The notes below the pieces were generated by a model, which saw only the letters and a list, made by a program, of their open reading frames with translations, had not been told where the DNA came from and did not search any database. Below, piece after piece: positions 26,446 through 35,864 of a stretch of DNA of 64,000 nt; the stretch's first letter is position 1; each line of letters opens with the position of its first letter. The translations under genes were made by a program, and so were the position numbers. This DNA is from Paenibacillus guangzhouensis (lineage in GTDB: Bacteria; Bacillota; Bacilli; Paenibacillales; Paenibacillaceae). The stretch covers positions 868,001-932,000 of the forward strand of contig NZ_CP045293.1 of NCBI RefSeq assembly GCF_009363075.1, in the 5' to 3' direction.

Positions 26446-26474
26446 ATTATAGAATGTTTAGGCCGCAAGATCAA
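26446..26474 (-). promoter_or_regulatory. Promoter of the CorC-family gene
   Basis: On the minus strand TTGATC (26474-26469), a 17-bp spacer and a perfect TATAAT (26451-26446). Confidence 0.75.
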
Positions 26475-26563
26475 AGTCGATTTCGGATGCCATTCATCGT
26501 TATCCGTCCATTTTGGGGGGTTACATCCATAGAACAGCATCGAATCGCTTATTTAAGCTCGCT

Positions 26564-26592
26564 TTGACAATCAGAAGCGAAAGTCTTAAGAT
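26564..26592 (+). promoter_or_regulatory. Promoter of the DUF1836 gene
   Basis: TTGACA (26564-26569), a 17-bp spacer and TAAGAT (26587-26592), with the palindrome directly downstream. Confidence 0.7.
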
Positions 26593-26610
26593 AAGTTCAT
26601 ATGAACTTAT
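26591..26610. promoter_or_regulatory. Perfect 20-bp palindromic operator at the DUF1836 promoter
   Basis: ATAAGTTCATATGAACTTAT is perfectly self-complementary and contains the same AGTTC-N4-GAACT core as the site at 26418. It overlaps the end of the -10 box and the expected transcription start. Confidence 0.8.
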
Positions 26611-26628
26611 TATGAAGAGGGGATCTCC

Positions 26629-27405
26629 ATGGAGATTTTTACGATAACACGTTTCCAAATGTCTGAGTTGCTGGGCGGTATCGCGTATACAGGCTCCAAA
26701 TCACCATTAGTTATCTTGCAGCAAGCTTGGGCTAAAACACATACAGCTGAGAAAATGAGCGGTAAAATGCTCGGCGCCTTCGTTGAGACCTCCTTATCGC
26801 CTATTTTTGAGAAATTAATCAAAATGACGGCACATAGTTCAGGGTTTTCATTGAATGAAATTATTGCGCTAGGCAATCAGATTGAGTATTCCCACTATTC
26901 GATTACATCGGTTCAGAATTGGGTAAAGCGGGATTTTAAAGACCTTATCAGTGTACCAGACCATGGAAAAAAGTATTCCATTGATCAAGCTGCGCTTATA
27001 TTTATGATTGATGATCTGAAGGCGACACTTGATTTCGATTCGATCCGTAAGTTGCTAACCATTGTGTTTCGTCAATCGGAGACGGGAGAACGCTCTGTTA
27101 ATCCGCTGCAAATCTACGCCGCATATACATCGATCTTTGAACAGCTGGATAAGAACAATGACCAGGTGTTGGATTTGTCCGGACATGAGAGCGGGAAGAG
27201 GAATCAAGATCATATTTTGGAGAATATGATCAAGCAGAAAGCCGATGAATATGCTGCAAGTCTCGTTGAAGTGACTGTAAGGGAGAGAGAAGCGATAAGT
27301 AATTTGGTATTCATCGCGATGCTGTCCGTACAGACGTCCTATTTCCAATCGATGGCCAAACGGATCTTCAACGCAACCTTGTTCCTTCAACATATCACGA
27401 CATAA
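26629..27405 (+). CDS. DUF1836 family regulator (YkrK-like)
   Basis: 258 residues. The stretch SITSVQNWVKRDFKDLI..KKYSIDQAALIFMIDDLK is the DUF1836 signature, which resembles a winged-helix or MerR-like DNA-binding unit; the C-terminal ~100 residues are helical with a hydrophobic tail. Bacillus YkrK of this family represses the membrane protease gene htpX. Divergent placement to a CorC-family gene, with identical palindromes at both promoters, suggests it represses that gene and itself. ATG follows GAGGGGATCTCC. The signal it senses is unknown. Confidence 0.85.
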   Translation: MEIFTITRFQMSELLGGIAYTGSKSPLVILQQAWAKTHTAEKMSGKMLGAFVETSLSPIFEKLIKMTAHSSGFSLNEIIALGNQIEYSHYSITSVQNWVKRDFKDLISVPDHGKKYSIDQAALIFMIDDLKATLDFDSIRKLLTIVFRQSETGERSVNPLQIYAAYTSIFEQLDKNNDQVLDLSGHESGKRNQDHILENMIKQKADEYAASLVEVTVREREAISNLVFIAMLSVQTSYFQSMAKRIFNATLFLQHITT

Positions 27406-27418
27406 CCGATCGAATGGA

Positions 27419-27455
27419 AAAACGCCTAGCGCATGATAAGTGCACTAGGCGTTTT
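27419..27455. terminator. Bidirectional terminator between the DUF1836 and PBP genes
   Basis: AAAACGCCTAG pairs with CTAGGCGTTTT, extended by GCA/TGC; T-rich on both strands. Confidence 0.8.
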
Positions 27456-27457
27456 GT

Positions 27458-30400
27458 TTATTCTTTGTAATACACAGCCGATGTTGGTGAGGATTCTCCT
27501 GCATCATTGACAGCTGTTACACGGTAATAGCCGGTCACTCCTGTACCGATGTACTCGAAATGCGTCTCAGGTGAAGAAGCAAGAAGGGTGAAGTTCCCGT
27601 CTTTCTTATCGCTGTAGTATATCCGATACTCTTTGACAGATGATTTGGCATTGTTCTGCCAAGTTAATTCGAGTCCCATATTCGATGACTTTGCTTTTAA
27701 TTTGCTAGGCTTAGCGGGTGGACCGGACTGCTCATTGTCTTGTGGATCCGTAGATTCACCACTCGTATTGCCTGATGGATCGGTTGTATTTGGATCCGTT
27801 CCCGTGGATGTTCCAGGATCGGTAGTCCCTGAGTCTGGTGTGGCTGGAATACCTGGTAGCCCAGAACTGCCGCCATTGGCAGATACGATTGCGCTTGGTG
27901 CAGATTCTTTGCCTGCAACGTCAACAGCCGTCACATAATAACTATACCCGTTACTGCCGGATACGAAGTTCGAGAATCGGGCAGGCTGCCCAGTTAACAC
28001 TGGTGTAGATGTAACTTGGTATCCGCTGCCGTTCATCGAACGGTATAAGCGATAACCAACAACATCTGCTTCTGAATTCGGAGTGAAGCTGATAATCGCT
28101 TTTCCGCCTGAATTCTGAAGCTGTACATTTTGCGGTGCGCTTGGAGCATGACCATCATCCGTTCTCGGATCTGTTTTGGATGGGGCATCAAGATCTGCGT
28201 CCTGCGGCAGATACGATTGAATCGATTTCCGGCTGCTGCTTGGCATTCTTGGCAGTGCCTTTTGGATCTCTTCAATCAAGTCCTGAATAGATTTCTCTCG
28301 CCGTACGACTACTTTCTCTTGCACCATATCCGAAGGCGTTGCATCTTGCGCGATATAGTTGACGCCGTTGTATGAGATAATCTTCATACTCGTAATCGCG
28401 TCATCCCGCTTGGTCGGGATGAATTTCTTATTAAAGATATCGGTTACTAACCGGTTTGCTTGTCTCGTTAAATCTGTTGGCAGCTTACCGCTGAAACCGG
28501 ATACGGTCATCGACACGATACCGCTCGGTTTCTCGAACGATTTGGTCTGGAACAACTCTGGTCTGATGTCCGTCACTTGGTTCATAATCGTCGCCCAAAT
28601 TTTGCGCGCACGCATTTTTCCGTCACCCGTTAATGTGTTGATCTGCTCCTCATAGCCAGCCCAGACACCGAGTGTAATATCAGGTGTGAAGCCCATGAAC
28701 CAGACATCGCCATAGTTCTGTGTCGTACCGGTCTTACCTGCAATCGGAATCTTACCATACTTCTTAAATTCCCCTGTCAGTCGACCAGCTGTCCCGGATG
28801 GACCAGCAATGACGGTACGGAGCATATCCTGCATGATGTATGCTGTCTGCTCAGAGAATACAGTCTGTGGGTTATTCTGATGCTGATAGACGATGTTCCC
28901 TTTGGTATCTACAATTTTCTGAATGATATAAGCATCATTCAGTACGCCATTATTCGGGATGGTACCATAGGCGTTGGTTAGTTCCTCTACAGATACCCCG
29001 TATTTCAGACCTCCGATAACACCCGTTTGCGCATAGTAATCTTCAGGTTGAATGGAGGTTATTCCAAGTTTCTTTACGAATGTCCATGCTTTTTCGATAC
29101 CGACCTTATCCAAGAATACCTTCAGCGCTGGAAGGTTGAGCGACTGATTCAAGGCTTGCCTCGCTGTGACCAACCCTTTGTAGCGGTTGTTCGCATTCTT
29201 CGGAATATGGAAGCCCTTCGTGCCGTCCTTGAGTACGATTGGCGCATCGTCCAGAATCGTGGCTGGCTGAACCGTGCCTTCCTCGATGGCTGGCAGATAG
29301 GCGCCGAGCGTCTTCATCGCGGAACCAGGCTGACGAAGCATTTGCGTCGCGTAGTTCATCTGCTCAACATAGTAGTCACGACCTTCGATCATCCCGAGGA
29401 TTGCGCCTGTTTTATGATCGAGCATGACAGCTGCTGTCTGCTCCATGCCTTTCGTTTTGCTGTCTGGCGAGAAGTTCTTCGGATCGCTGGCGATTTTACG
29501 CATTGCGTCGTAGATCTTTTTGTCGATCGTTAGGTAAATTTTGTAGCCGCTGCGAAGCATCTGTTCTCGTGCATCTTGCATGAGCTCCGCATTTTCTTTC
29601 TTGCGCAAATCTGCCACCGTCAATGATGGATTCTGCTGGAGCACAAGAGCCTCCGAAGCAGAACGTTCTGCTTCCATCATGAGATACGGGTATGTATTGT
29701 AAGCTTTTTGATTCGGCTTCGCGAGGGAAGCTTTAATGTCGAAGCTGAGCGCCTCGTCATATTGTTGTTTGGTAATTTTGGATTCCTCGAGCATTCGGCG
29801 CAATACGAGCTTCTGGCGCTCAACGGCCCGTTTGAATCCCTTCTCGTTAAATGCACCTTTACCATTAAATGCAGAGTAGGCGCTAGGCAATTGAGGCAGA
29901 CCCGCAATGTACGCGGACTGAGCGATATTGAGCTTATTAATCTCGAGATTGAATATGCCTTTCGCAGCCGCCTTGACACCGAAGAGGTTATAGCCTGTCG
30001 AACCATTGCCGAATGGGACTTTGTTCAAATAAGCGGTCAAAATCTCATCCTTGGTCAAGAATCGTTCCAAGCGGATCGCAAGGAAAATTTCCTTGACCTT
30101 TCGGTTATCGGTACGGTCCAGATTCAGGAATACGCGTCTTGCTAATTGCTGCGTGAGCGTACTTCCTCCCGTCTGAATGTTCTCATTCAATACCCGCTGC
30201 TTGACGGCACGAACGACGCCGTTGACGTCAATTCCGATATGATTGTAAAAATTATTGTCTTCAATGGCGAGTACGGCATCGATTATTGGCTGCGGAATAT
30301 CCTTGAGTGCGATTAATCGCCGGTCCTCGTCGGTTCGCAGTTGTCCTACGAGCGTCCCGTCATTAAAGTATACGAATCCTGTCTCAGAATTCTCGTGTAT

Positions 30401-30604
30401 CTTCTCATCAATGAGTGCGGCAGATCGAACAGGGTCGTCTTTGACGATCGAAGCGACATAGCCTAAGACGGCGCTGCCTCCGAATAACCCTAATGTAAAT
30501 CCGATAAATAAGAACCATTTCGTAATGCTCCAAGCGATGCGTCCACCGGATCTCTTCTTCGGAGCAGGTTTATCGGATTTTGTCTGCAAATTTTCTTCAT
30601 CCAT
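27458..30604 (-). CDS. Class A penicillin-binding protein (PBP1A type) with two FN3 domains
   Basis: Bifunctional peptidoglycan synthase, 1048 residues, anchored by one membrane helix (about 27-52). The glycosyltransferase 51 domain has the catalytic glutamate in AIEDNNFYNHIGID and the GGSTLTQQLAR block. The transpeptidase domain has GSAMKT (active serine), QSLNLPAL and KTGTTQNYGD. Beyond it lie two fibronectin type III-like domains separated by a Pro/Thr/Gly/Asp-rich linker. The ATG at 30604 follows AAAGGAGGCC; the open frame continues 111 codons upstream without a ribosome binding site and into the rpsD terminator, so it is not coding. Confidence 0.95.
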   Translation of the reverse strand: MDEENLQTKSDKPAPKKRSGGRIAWSITKWFLFIGFTLGLFGGSAVLGYVASIVKDDPVRSAALIDEKIHENSETGFVYFNDGTLVGQLRTDEDRRLIALKDIPQPIIDAVLAIEDNNFYNHIGIDVNGVVRAVKQRVLNENIQTGGSTLTQQLARRVFLNLDRTDNRKVKEIFLAIRLERFLTKDEILTAYLNKVPFGNGSTGYNLFGVKAAAKGIFNLEINKLNIAQSAYIAGLPQLPSAYSAFNGKGAFNEKGFKRAVERQKLVLRRMLEESKITKQQYDEALSFDIKASLAKPNQKAYNTYPYLMMEAERSASEALVLQQNPSLTVADLRKKENAELMQDAREQMLRSGYKIYLTIDKKIYDAMRKIASDPKNFSPDSKTKGMEQTAAVMLDHKTGAILGMIEGRDYYVEQMNYATQMLRQPGSAMKTLGAYLPAIEEGTVQPATILDDAPIVLKDGTKGFHIPKNANNRYKGLVTARQALNQSLNLPALKVFLDKVGIEKAWTFVKKLGITSIQPEDYYAQTGVIGGLKYGVSVEELTNAYGTIPNNGVLNDAYIIQKIVDTKGNIVYQHQNNPQTVFSEQTAYIMQDMLRTVIAGPSGTAGRLTGEFKKYGKIPIAGKTGTTQNYGDVWFMGFTPDITLGVWAGYEEQINTLTGDGKMRARKIWATIMNQVTDIRPELFQTKSFEKPSGIVSMTVSGFSGKLPTDLTRQANRLVTDIFNKKFIPTKRDDAITSMKIISYNGVNYIAQDATPSDMVQEKVVVRREKSIQDLIEEIQKALPRMPSSSRKSIQSYLPQDADLDAPSKTDPRTDDGHAPSAPQNVQLQNSGGKAIISFTPNSEADVVGYRLYRSMNGSGYQVTSTPVLTGQPARFSNFVSGSNGYSYYVTAVDVAGKESAPSAIVSANGGSSGLPGIPATPDSGTTDPGTSTGTDPNTTDPSGNTSGESTDPQDNEQSGPPAKPSKLKAKSSNMGLELTWQNNAKSSVKEYRIYYSDKKDGNFTLLASSPETHFEYIGTGVTGYYRVTAVNDAGESSPTSAVYYKE

Positions 30605-30703
30605 GCATTGGCCTCCTTTTAACAGCACTATTATAGCATAAGTGGGGTCCTTTTTGGAAAAGAGATCTATAGATGGAGAGGGGATACAGTGCGAAAAGAA
30701 AGT

Positions 30704-30737
30704 AAAAAAACCCTCGATCCGAGGACCAAGGGTTTTT
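30704..30737 (-). terminator. Terminator of rpsD
   Basis: On the minus strand AAAACCCT pairs with AGGGTTTT, with an inner GTCCTCGGATC stem region, followed by a run of seven T. Confidence 0.85.
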
Positions 30738-30758
30738 CGTGTAGTGCAATAATCGATC

Positions 30759-31358
30759 TTAACGGCTGTAGAACTCGACGATTTGTTTCTCATCGATTTC
30801 TTGAGGCAACTCAGCACGCTCTGGCAAACGGATGTATTTACCTTCCATAGCGTTGTCGTTGTACTCAAGGTAACCAGCAAGGTGGTTACGGTTTTCAAGA
30901 GCTTCTTTGATCGAAGAAAGACCACGGCTTCTTTCACGAAGGCTGATTACATCGCCAGTGCTAACAAGGTAAGAAGCGATATCTACTTTTTTACCGTTAA
31001 CTGTGATGTGACCATGGGAAACCAACTGACGAGCGCCTGCACGAGAGTTTGCGAAACCAAGACGATATACGAGGTTGTCCAAACGGCTCTCAAGCAAGAC
31101 CATGAAGTTTTCACCGGAAATACCTTGCATTTTGGAAGCTTTGTCGAACAAGTTACGGAATTGTTTTTCGTTCAAACCGTACATGTGACGAAGTTTTTGT
31201 TTCTCTTGAAGTTGCATACCGTAGTTGCTAACTTTCTTGCGTTGGCCTGGGCCGTGTTGTCCTGGAGGGAAAGGACGTTTCAATTCTTTACCAGTACCGC
31301 TCAAGGAAATTCCAAGACGGCGGCTTAATTTAAACTTAGGACCTGTGTAACGTGACAT
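30759..31358 (-). CDS. rpsD: 30S ribosomal protein S4
   Basis: Primary rRNA-binding protein that nucleates 30S assembly, 199 residues. Starts [19 protein letters not shown], holds the S4 RNA-binding domain ([30 protein letters not shown]) and ends [13 protein letters not shown] at 31358 follows AAAGGAG; the 26 codons that read upstream belong to the leader. Monocistronic, as in Bacillus, and divergent from the GGDEF gene. Confidence 0.97.
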   Translation of the reverse strand: MSRYTGPKFKLSRRLGISLSGTGKELKRPFPPGQHGPGQRKKVSNYGMQLQEKQKLRHMYGLNEKQFRNLFDKASKMQGISGENFMVLLESRLDNLVYRLGFANSRAGARQLVSHGHITVNGKKVDIASYLVSTGDVISLRERSRGLSSIKEALENRNHLAGYLEYNDNAMEGKYIRLPERAELPQEIDEKQIVEFYSR

Positions 31359-31531
31359 GTATAAAAGACTCCTTTTAAAGTAAAATTTAGTGGGGTCCTT
31401 TTGCGCCGAATTTTGCTTCATGTTGTGCAAGTGCATCTTGCATTCAACTCTGACATGAAAAGTTCAGCCGCTGTCCTGTCAGCAACAAAATTCGTGAGGG
31501 TGACACAATCGTTACGCCCGTTTATACATCA
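31359..31531 (-). ncRNA. rpsD 5' leader, likely S4 autoregulatory region
   Basis: About 170 nt lie between the promoter and the rpsD start. In Bacillus S4 binds such a leader to repress its own translation. Inverted segments are visible (for example TGCAAGATGCACTTGCA and AAAATTCGTG/AAAATTCGG parts), but I could not fold it, so the assignment rests mainly on position and family knowledge. Confidence 0.4.
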
Positions 31532-31537
31532 ATACAT

Positions 31538-31565
31538 ATTATATGAGATCCTGGCCGAATGTCAA
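31538..31565 (-). promoter_or_regulatory. Promoter of rpsD
   Basis: Minus-strand TTGACA (31565-31560), 16-bp spacer and a perfect TATAAT (31543-31538). Confidence 0.85.
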
Positions 31566-31722
31566 GTTATCCAGCTAGTTCGAAAAGTTTATAGTTCCAA
31601 ATACCTAAAAATATCTGAAGAACTGCTAGATTACTAGTGCAAAATATATGAAAAAACGTTATGATGAGATTAGGTTTTTCGTTGCAAGGAATTGATGACT
31701 TAAAGCGGGTGGTGGGAAACGT

Positions 31723-33687
31723 ATGATTCATAATCTACGAAATGCACAAGTAGAGCTCAAACAACATCATACAGTCCAATGGCCTACCTCACCCTCAGGT
31801 ATTTACGATGAAAATGAGTTATGGCTGCAACAACAAGATATTGTTAGCAGTGATTATCCATACATCGAACCCCTGATTCAATCAAGCTTCCAGGAGTGGC
31901 TGCATGTCATCGCAGATTTTCCAAGTCTTCAATTGGGTAAGTTGGCCATATTCGACTACCAAGGGAAAATGGTTGCTTCAAATCGAAGTGATGACCTGGG
32001 AGAACCTGCTTCAGCATGGAATGAACAAGTTGTGCAAGCAACAATATCTACGAAGAAATCTACGGTAGCTGTCTATGAGCATGCAACAATCGCAGTACCG
32101 ATTCTAAGCCGCAAGGGGCAAGACGTATTCGCCGTTGTGGTCTATCAAATGCCAAGTCATGTGTATGAGTCCAGTATGCTGGATCTGCTTGCCATGGCTG
32201 CTTTTACGTTACGAAATAGCTTCTATCGTCGATTTGAGCATATATTTATCCGCGATCTCATGCAGCTCCAGAATTATACAGATCGTGAAGCGCGGAAGAA
32301 AACCGTATTTTTTAATGTGGTTCAACGGATCCATGGGAAATTCGACGTTGATTCCGTACTTAGCGAAGTGATCGAGAGTATTTTATTTCTGTATCCCTCG
32401 GCAAGTATGGAATTATACATCTCATCCGATCATCGCAGTGCGAACGAACATGTCAAACCGCTTATTCTTCATAATTTCACGGATGATTTGTGCGTACGTG
32501 CTTTTATGGAAGGCCGGATGATTCAAGAGACTTCTTCGGAGGATTCTGAGACCGAACACGTCAACATTGCCGTACCTCTAAGCGGTAAGCAAGGTGTATA
32601 CGGTGTATTGTTCATCAGTCTAGAGATGCATTTGCTGGAGGATCTTGATTTTCAGTTGATCACAATGCTCGCAGATACGGCCGGTACAGCTTTCGAGAAC
32701 GCGAAGTTGTACGAGCAGTCGAACATGCTTATTCGCGAGCTGCGCCTGATTAATGAGTTAACGAAGCAGCTGAATCAGAGTCTGCGCTTGAGCGAAGTTT
32801 TTGATTTTGCGTTGAACGAGCTCTTGCATATTTTCAAGGCGGAATTTTGCTCTATTCTTCAATTGGATGGGGAGAAGAGCTTTTTCAAAGTGATGTCCAG
32901 CAATGTCGATGTGATTTCCAAGCAAATTTACTCTACAGATTACGGATTCAGCGGTCTGGTGTACGCAACGAAAGAACCGCTCATCCTGCTCGATTATAAA
33001 ATGTTCAGTAAGGTTCGTTCTGATTTCATGGAGGAGACGGACTCTCGGTCCTTGATGGCCGTTCCACTCGTTATTAATAATGAAGTGAATGGCGCGATCC
33101 TGCTGGCCCATAGCGATGCGAACTATTTCTCTTATGACAACTTCAAGTTATTTCAAGTGTTGTCTACGCATATTGGCCTTGCGATTGCGAATGCTTCCCT
33201 GCATGCCAAAGTGCAGCGTATGGCGAATCATGATAATTTGACCGGACTTTACGCAAGACATTATTTGGATGACAGGGTGCACCAGAAGCAGAAAATTGAT
33301 TTCTGCGGTTCACTCATCGTGGTGGATATCGATCATTTTAAGCAGATTAACGATACGTACGGTCACCAGATTGGAGACAAAATTCTACGGCAGGTTTGTG
33401 AGATTATCCGTTCATCGATTCGCGATTCGGATATTGCGGCGAGATGGGGCGGTGAAGAACTCGCGATCTATCTTCCGCAGCTATCGAAGTCACAAGCGTC
33501 GCGCGTAGCGGAACGTATCCGAGCACGCGTTGAAGTCGAGACGAATCCCGGTGTGACGGTATCTTGCGGCATATCGGAGTGGAACTGGGATGATGACAAG
33601 ATCAGTGTAGAGCTGCTCTTCTATAAGGCAGATATGGCACTGTACGAGTCGAAGAATAATGGCCGTAATCGTATTACGATGGATTAA
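31723..33687 (+). CDS. Diguanylate cyclase with GAF domains (DgcP-like)
   Basis: Makes cyclic di-GMP. 654 residues, soluble: an N-terminal sensor-like region, one or two GAF domains (about 180-335 and 345-490) and a C-terminal GGDEF domain (about 495-654). The active-site loop is GGEEL (RWGGEELAIYLP) and the inhibitory I-site RDSD lies five residues before it, so feedback control should be intact. Bacillus dgcP (ytrP) also lies near rpsD, which supports orthology. ATG at 31723 follows GGTGGG. Confidence 0.9.
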   Translation: MIHNLRNAQVELKQHHTVQWPTSPSGIYDENELWLQQQDIVSSDYPYIEPLIQSSFQEWLHVIADFPSLQLGKLAIFDYQGKMVASNRSDDLGEPASAWNEQVVQATISTKKSTVAVYEHATIAVPILSRKGQDVFAVVVYQMPSHVYESSMLDLLAMAAFTLRNSFYRRFEHIFIRDLMQLQNYTDREARKKTVFFNVVQRIHGKFDVDSVLSEVIESILFLYPSASMELYISSDHRSANEHVKPLILHNFTDDLCVRAFMEGRMIQETSSEDSETEHVNIAVPLSGKQGVYGVLFISLEMHLLEDLDFQLITMLADTAGTAFENAKLYEQSNMLIRELRLINELTKQLNQSLRLSEVFDFALNELLHIFKAEFCSILQLDGEKSFFKVMSSNVDVISKQIYSTDYGFSGLVYATKEPLILLDYKMFSKVRSDFMEETDSRSLMAVPLVINNEVNGAILLAHSDANYFSYDNFKLFQVLSTHIGLAIANASLHAKVQRMANHDNLTGLYARHYLDDRVHQKQKIDFCGSLIVVDIDHFKQINDTYGHQIGDKILRQVCEIIRSSIRDSDIAARWGGEELAIYLPQLSKSQASRVAERIRARVEVETNPGVTVSCGISEWNWDDDKISVELLFYKADMALYESKNNGRNRITMD

Positions 33688-33691
33688 TAGG

Positions 33692-33726
33692 AAGTATCCT
33701 TCTAGTTGGGAAGGGTACTTTTTTTA
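33692..33726 (+). terminator. Terminator of the diguanylate cyclase gene
   Basis: AAGTATCCTTC pairs with GAAGGGTACTT (G-T pair included), followed by seven T in all. Confidence 0.85.
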
Positions 33727-33808
33727 TGCCAGGCTCCTTTGCGCATAACTTCGATGGTTCAGGAAACGCTATAAGGCGACTACGGACTTAGGGAAAGGAG
33801 CGTAAACA

Positions 33809-34564
33809 TTGTCTAGAGGATGGACGTGGAATCGATGGTTGCGTATGCTGTCTTGCTGTCTAGCTGCTGGTTTGCTCATGAGTACGGTGGGGTGTTATAC
33901 GATTGAGTCTAAGAAGAACCCGAATGAATTGTACCAATTGGCTCTATCCGGTCTGTCGGGGACAGATAATTTTACGTTTCGCGGACAATCGTTTATCTAT
34001 GGAAATAACAGAGCGCTTATTCGTGAACCCATCCAATATCACGGAACGGTAAAAGCACATCAGTTACAGGGCTTTCAAATGTCAATGGCGAACAAGCAAG
34101 TGACGTCATTTGCTGACCGATGGAATCCGCTGCGGCAGCTTGAAGAGATTAAAAATTTAGCGAAAACGATGGAGATTGATGGGACGGCTTCGAACCGAAC
34201 GCATATCGTCATGCGGATGAGATTAGCACCAGAAGCAGGAAAGATGCTGCTAACCCAGAATCTTAATGATGAGATGCGTAAGTTGGAAGAGCAGAAAATT
34301 CAAGTGCAAAATCTTCATTCGCTAACTGACGCTGATCGTTCGAAGCTGCAGTCAGAGCTCGGGCAAATTTTATCCACGGGTTATAATAAATTACAAAAAA
34401 TGACAAGTGATATGCAGGTTGACTCGAAATATACCTTATGGATCAATCGTTCAACACTCCTGCCCTCGAAACTGTATTCCAAGACCAAAACGAACTATCA
34501 TCTGAATGGTGTGCCACGGGAAGAAGTCGTTGTGACGGAATCCAAATTTGATGGCTACCAATGA
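33809..34564 (+). CDS. Putative lipoprotein of unknown function
   Basis: 251 residues. The N-terminus has positive residues, a hydrophobic stretch (CCLAAGLLMSTVGC) and a cysteine at about 29 that could be lipidated, although TVGC is a weak lipobox. The mature part is hydrophilic with a central helical, Gln/Leu-rich section (NDEMRKLEEQKIQVQNLHSL) and beta-like ends, reminiscent of LolA/LppX-type folds; this is only an impression. The TTG start lies eight bases after AAAGGAG. Single gene. Confidence 0.75.
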   Translation: MSRGWTWNRWLRMLSCCLAAGLLMSTVGCYTIESKKNPNELYQLALSGLSGTDNFTFRGQSFIYGNNRALIREPIQYHGTVKAHQLQGFQMSMANKQVTSFADRWNPLRQLEEIKNLAKTMEIDGTASNRTHIVMRMRLAPEAGKMLLTQNLNDEMRKLEEQKIQVQNLHSLTDADRSKLQSELGQILSTGYNKLQKMTSDMQVDSKYTLWINRSTLLPSKLYSKTKTNYHLNGVPREEVVVTESKFDGYQ

Positions 34565-34659
34565 ATTTACGTTTAGATTTGACCATGGTACAATAACTGC
34601 ATGCAATAAATCTATACATAATCCTGTTGTAAAGCGAGATTAAGGGGAGGTTGACGAAG

Positions 34660-35775
34660 ATGAGAGACGCAAGAATCGAGAAGTTAGCTCAGAATTTGGT
34701 AGGCTATTCTGTCGATGTACAACCAGGCGAGAATGTGCTTATCGAAATGATCGGTACGGAGCGCGACCTGTTAAAGTGCATTATTGAGGAAGTAGCTAAA
34801 CGCGGTGGACACCCATTTGTTGAGCTAACAGATCGCACCGTGCTTCGCGCGATGCTGATGAACACGAACGAAGAGCACTTGAAAACGTGGATGGAGTATG
34901 ACCTTGCTCGGATGCAGAAAATGGATTGCTACATTGGTATCCGCGCAGGTGAGAATGTGAATGACCTGTCGGATGTACCAGAGAACAATCTGAAGCTCTA
35001 TAATTCGATTTACAGCCATCCGATTCATTCCGAGGAACGGGTGAAGAGAACGAAGTGGGTTGTTCTTCGTTATCCGAATGCGGCTATGGCACAACTCGCG
35101 AACACAAGTACAGAAGCGTTCGAAGACTTCTACTTTAACGTCTGTAATCTAGACTACGCGAAGATGGATCGTGCACAAGATGCGCTTCAAGCATTAATGC
35201 TGAAGACAGACAAGGTTCGCATTGTATCGCCAGGGACAGATCTAACGTTCTCCATCAAAGATATCGGCGCTGAGAAATGTTCGGGTCAGAAGAATATACC
35301 GGATGGCGAAGTATACACGGCTCCTGTTCGTGATTCCGTTAACGGAACGCTTCAATATAACACACCAACGGTATACAACGGTATTTCGTTCGAGAATGTA
35401 TTTTTCCGGTTCGAGAACGGGAAGATTGTCGAAGCGAAGTCGAATGACACAGCGAAATTGAATTCGATTCTGGATACAGATGAAGGCTCCCGTTACATTG
35501 GCGAGTTCGCGATTGGCTTCAACCCTTATATTTTGACACCGATGAAAGACATCCTGTTCGATGAGAAAATCGCGGGCAGCTTGCATTTCACACCGGGTCA
35601 AGCGTATGATGTTGCGGATAACGGCAATCGTTCCGCGGTTCACTGGGATCTCGTGTTGATTCAGCGTCCAGAGTATGGCGGCGGAGAGATCTATTTCGAT
35701 GATGTTCTGATCCGTAAAGACGGCATTTTCGTAATTCCTGAACTAGAACCGCTTAATCCGGAGAACTTGAAATAG
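34660..35775 (+). CDS. ampS: Aminopeptidase, M29 family (AmpS/AmpT)
   Basis: Metal-dependent aminopeptidase, 371 residues. Metal-ligand regions of the family are present: DGEVYTAPV, GEFAIGFNP, GSLHFTPG and SAVHWDLV, plus the N-terminal VQPGENVLIE domain. The ATG at 34660 follows GGGGAGG by nine bases; a TTG at 34651 abuts that site. A TGGTACAAT extended -10 lies at 34587-34594 upstream. Confidence 0.93.
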   Translation: MRDARIEKLAQNLVGYSVDVQPGENVLIEMIGTERDLLKCIIEEVAKRGGHPFVELTDRTVLRAMLMNTNEEHLKTWMEYDLARMQKMDCYIGIRAGENVNDLSDVPENNLKLYNSIYSHPIHSEERVKRTKWVVLRYPNAAMAQLANTSTEAFEDFYFNVCNLDYAKMDRAQDALQALMLKTDKVRIVSPGTDLTFSIKDIGAEKCSGQKNIPDGEVYTAPVRDSVNGTLQYNTPTVYNGISFENVFFRFENGKIVEAKSNDTAKLNSILDTDEGSRYIGEFAIGFNPYILTPMKDILFDEKIAGSLHFTPGQAYDVADNGNRSAVHWDLVLIQRPEYGGGEIYFDDVLIRKDGIFVIPELEPLNPENLK

Positions 35776-35864
35776 CACCCTGAGAATTTTATGGTTGCGT
35801 TTCCACAGAGGATCAAGGTATCATGAAATTGTAAAAAAATTCGTACTAGACGGAGGTCGTTCCC

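Noticed and set aside
30605-30937. N-terminal extension of the PBP frame
   Set aside because: It crosses the rpsD terminator and 3' end, and the AAAGGAGGCC site places the start at 30604.
31359-31436. 26 extra codons in front of rpsD
   Set aside because: The S4 N-terminus MSRYTGPK is conserved and has its own AAAGGAG; the extra codons are leader RNA.
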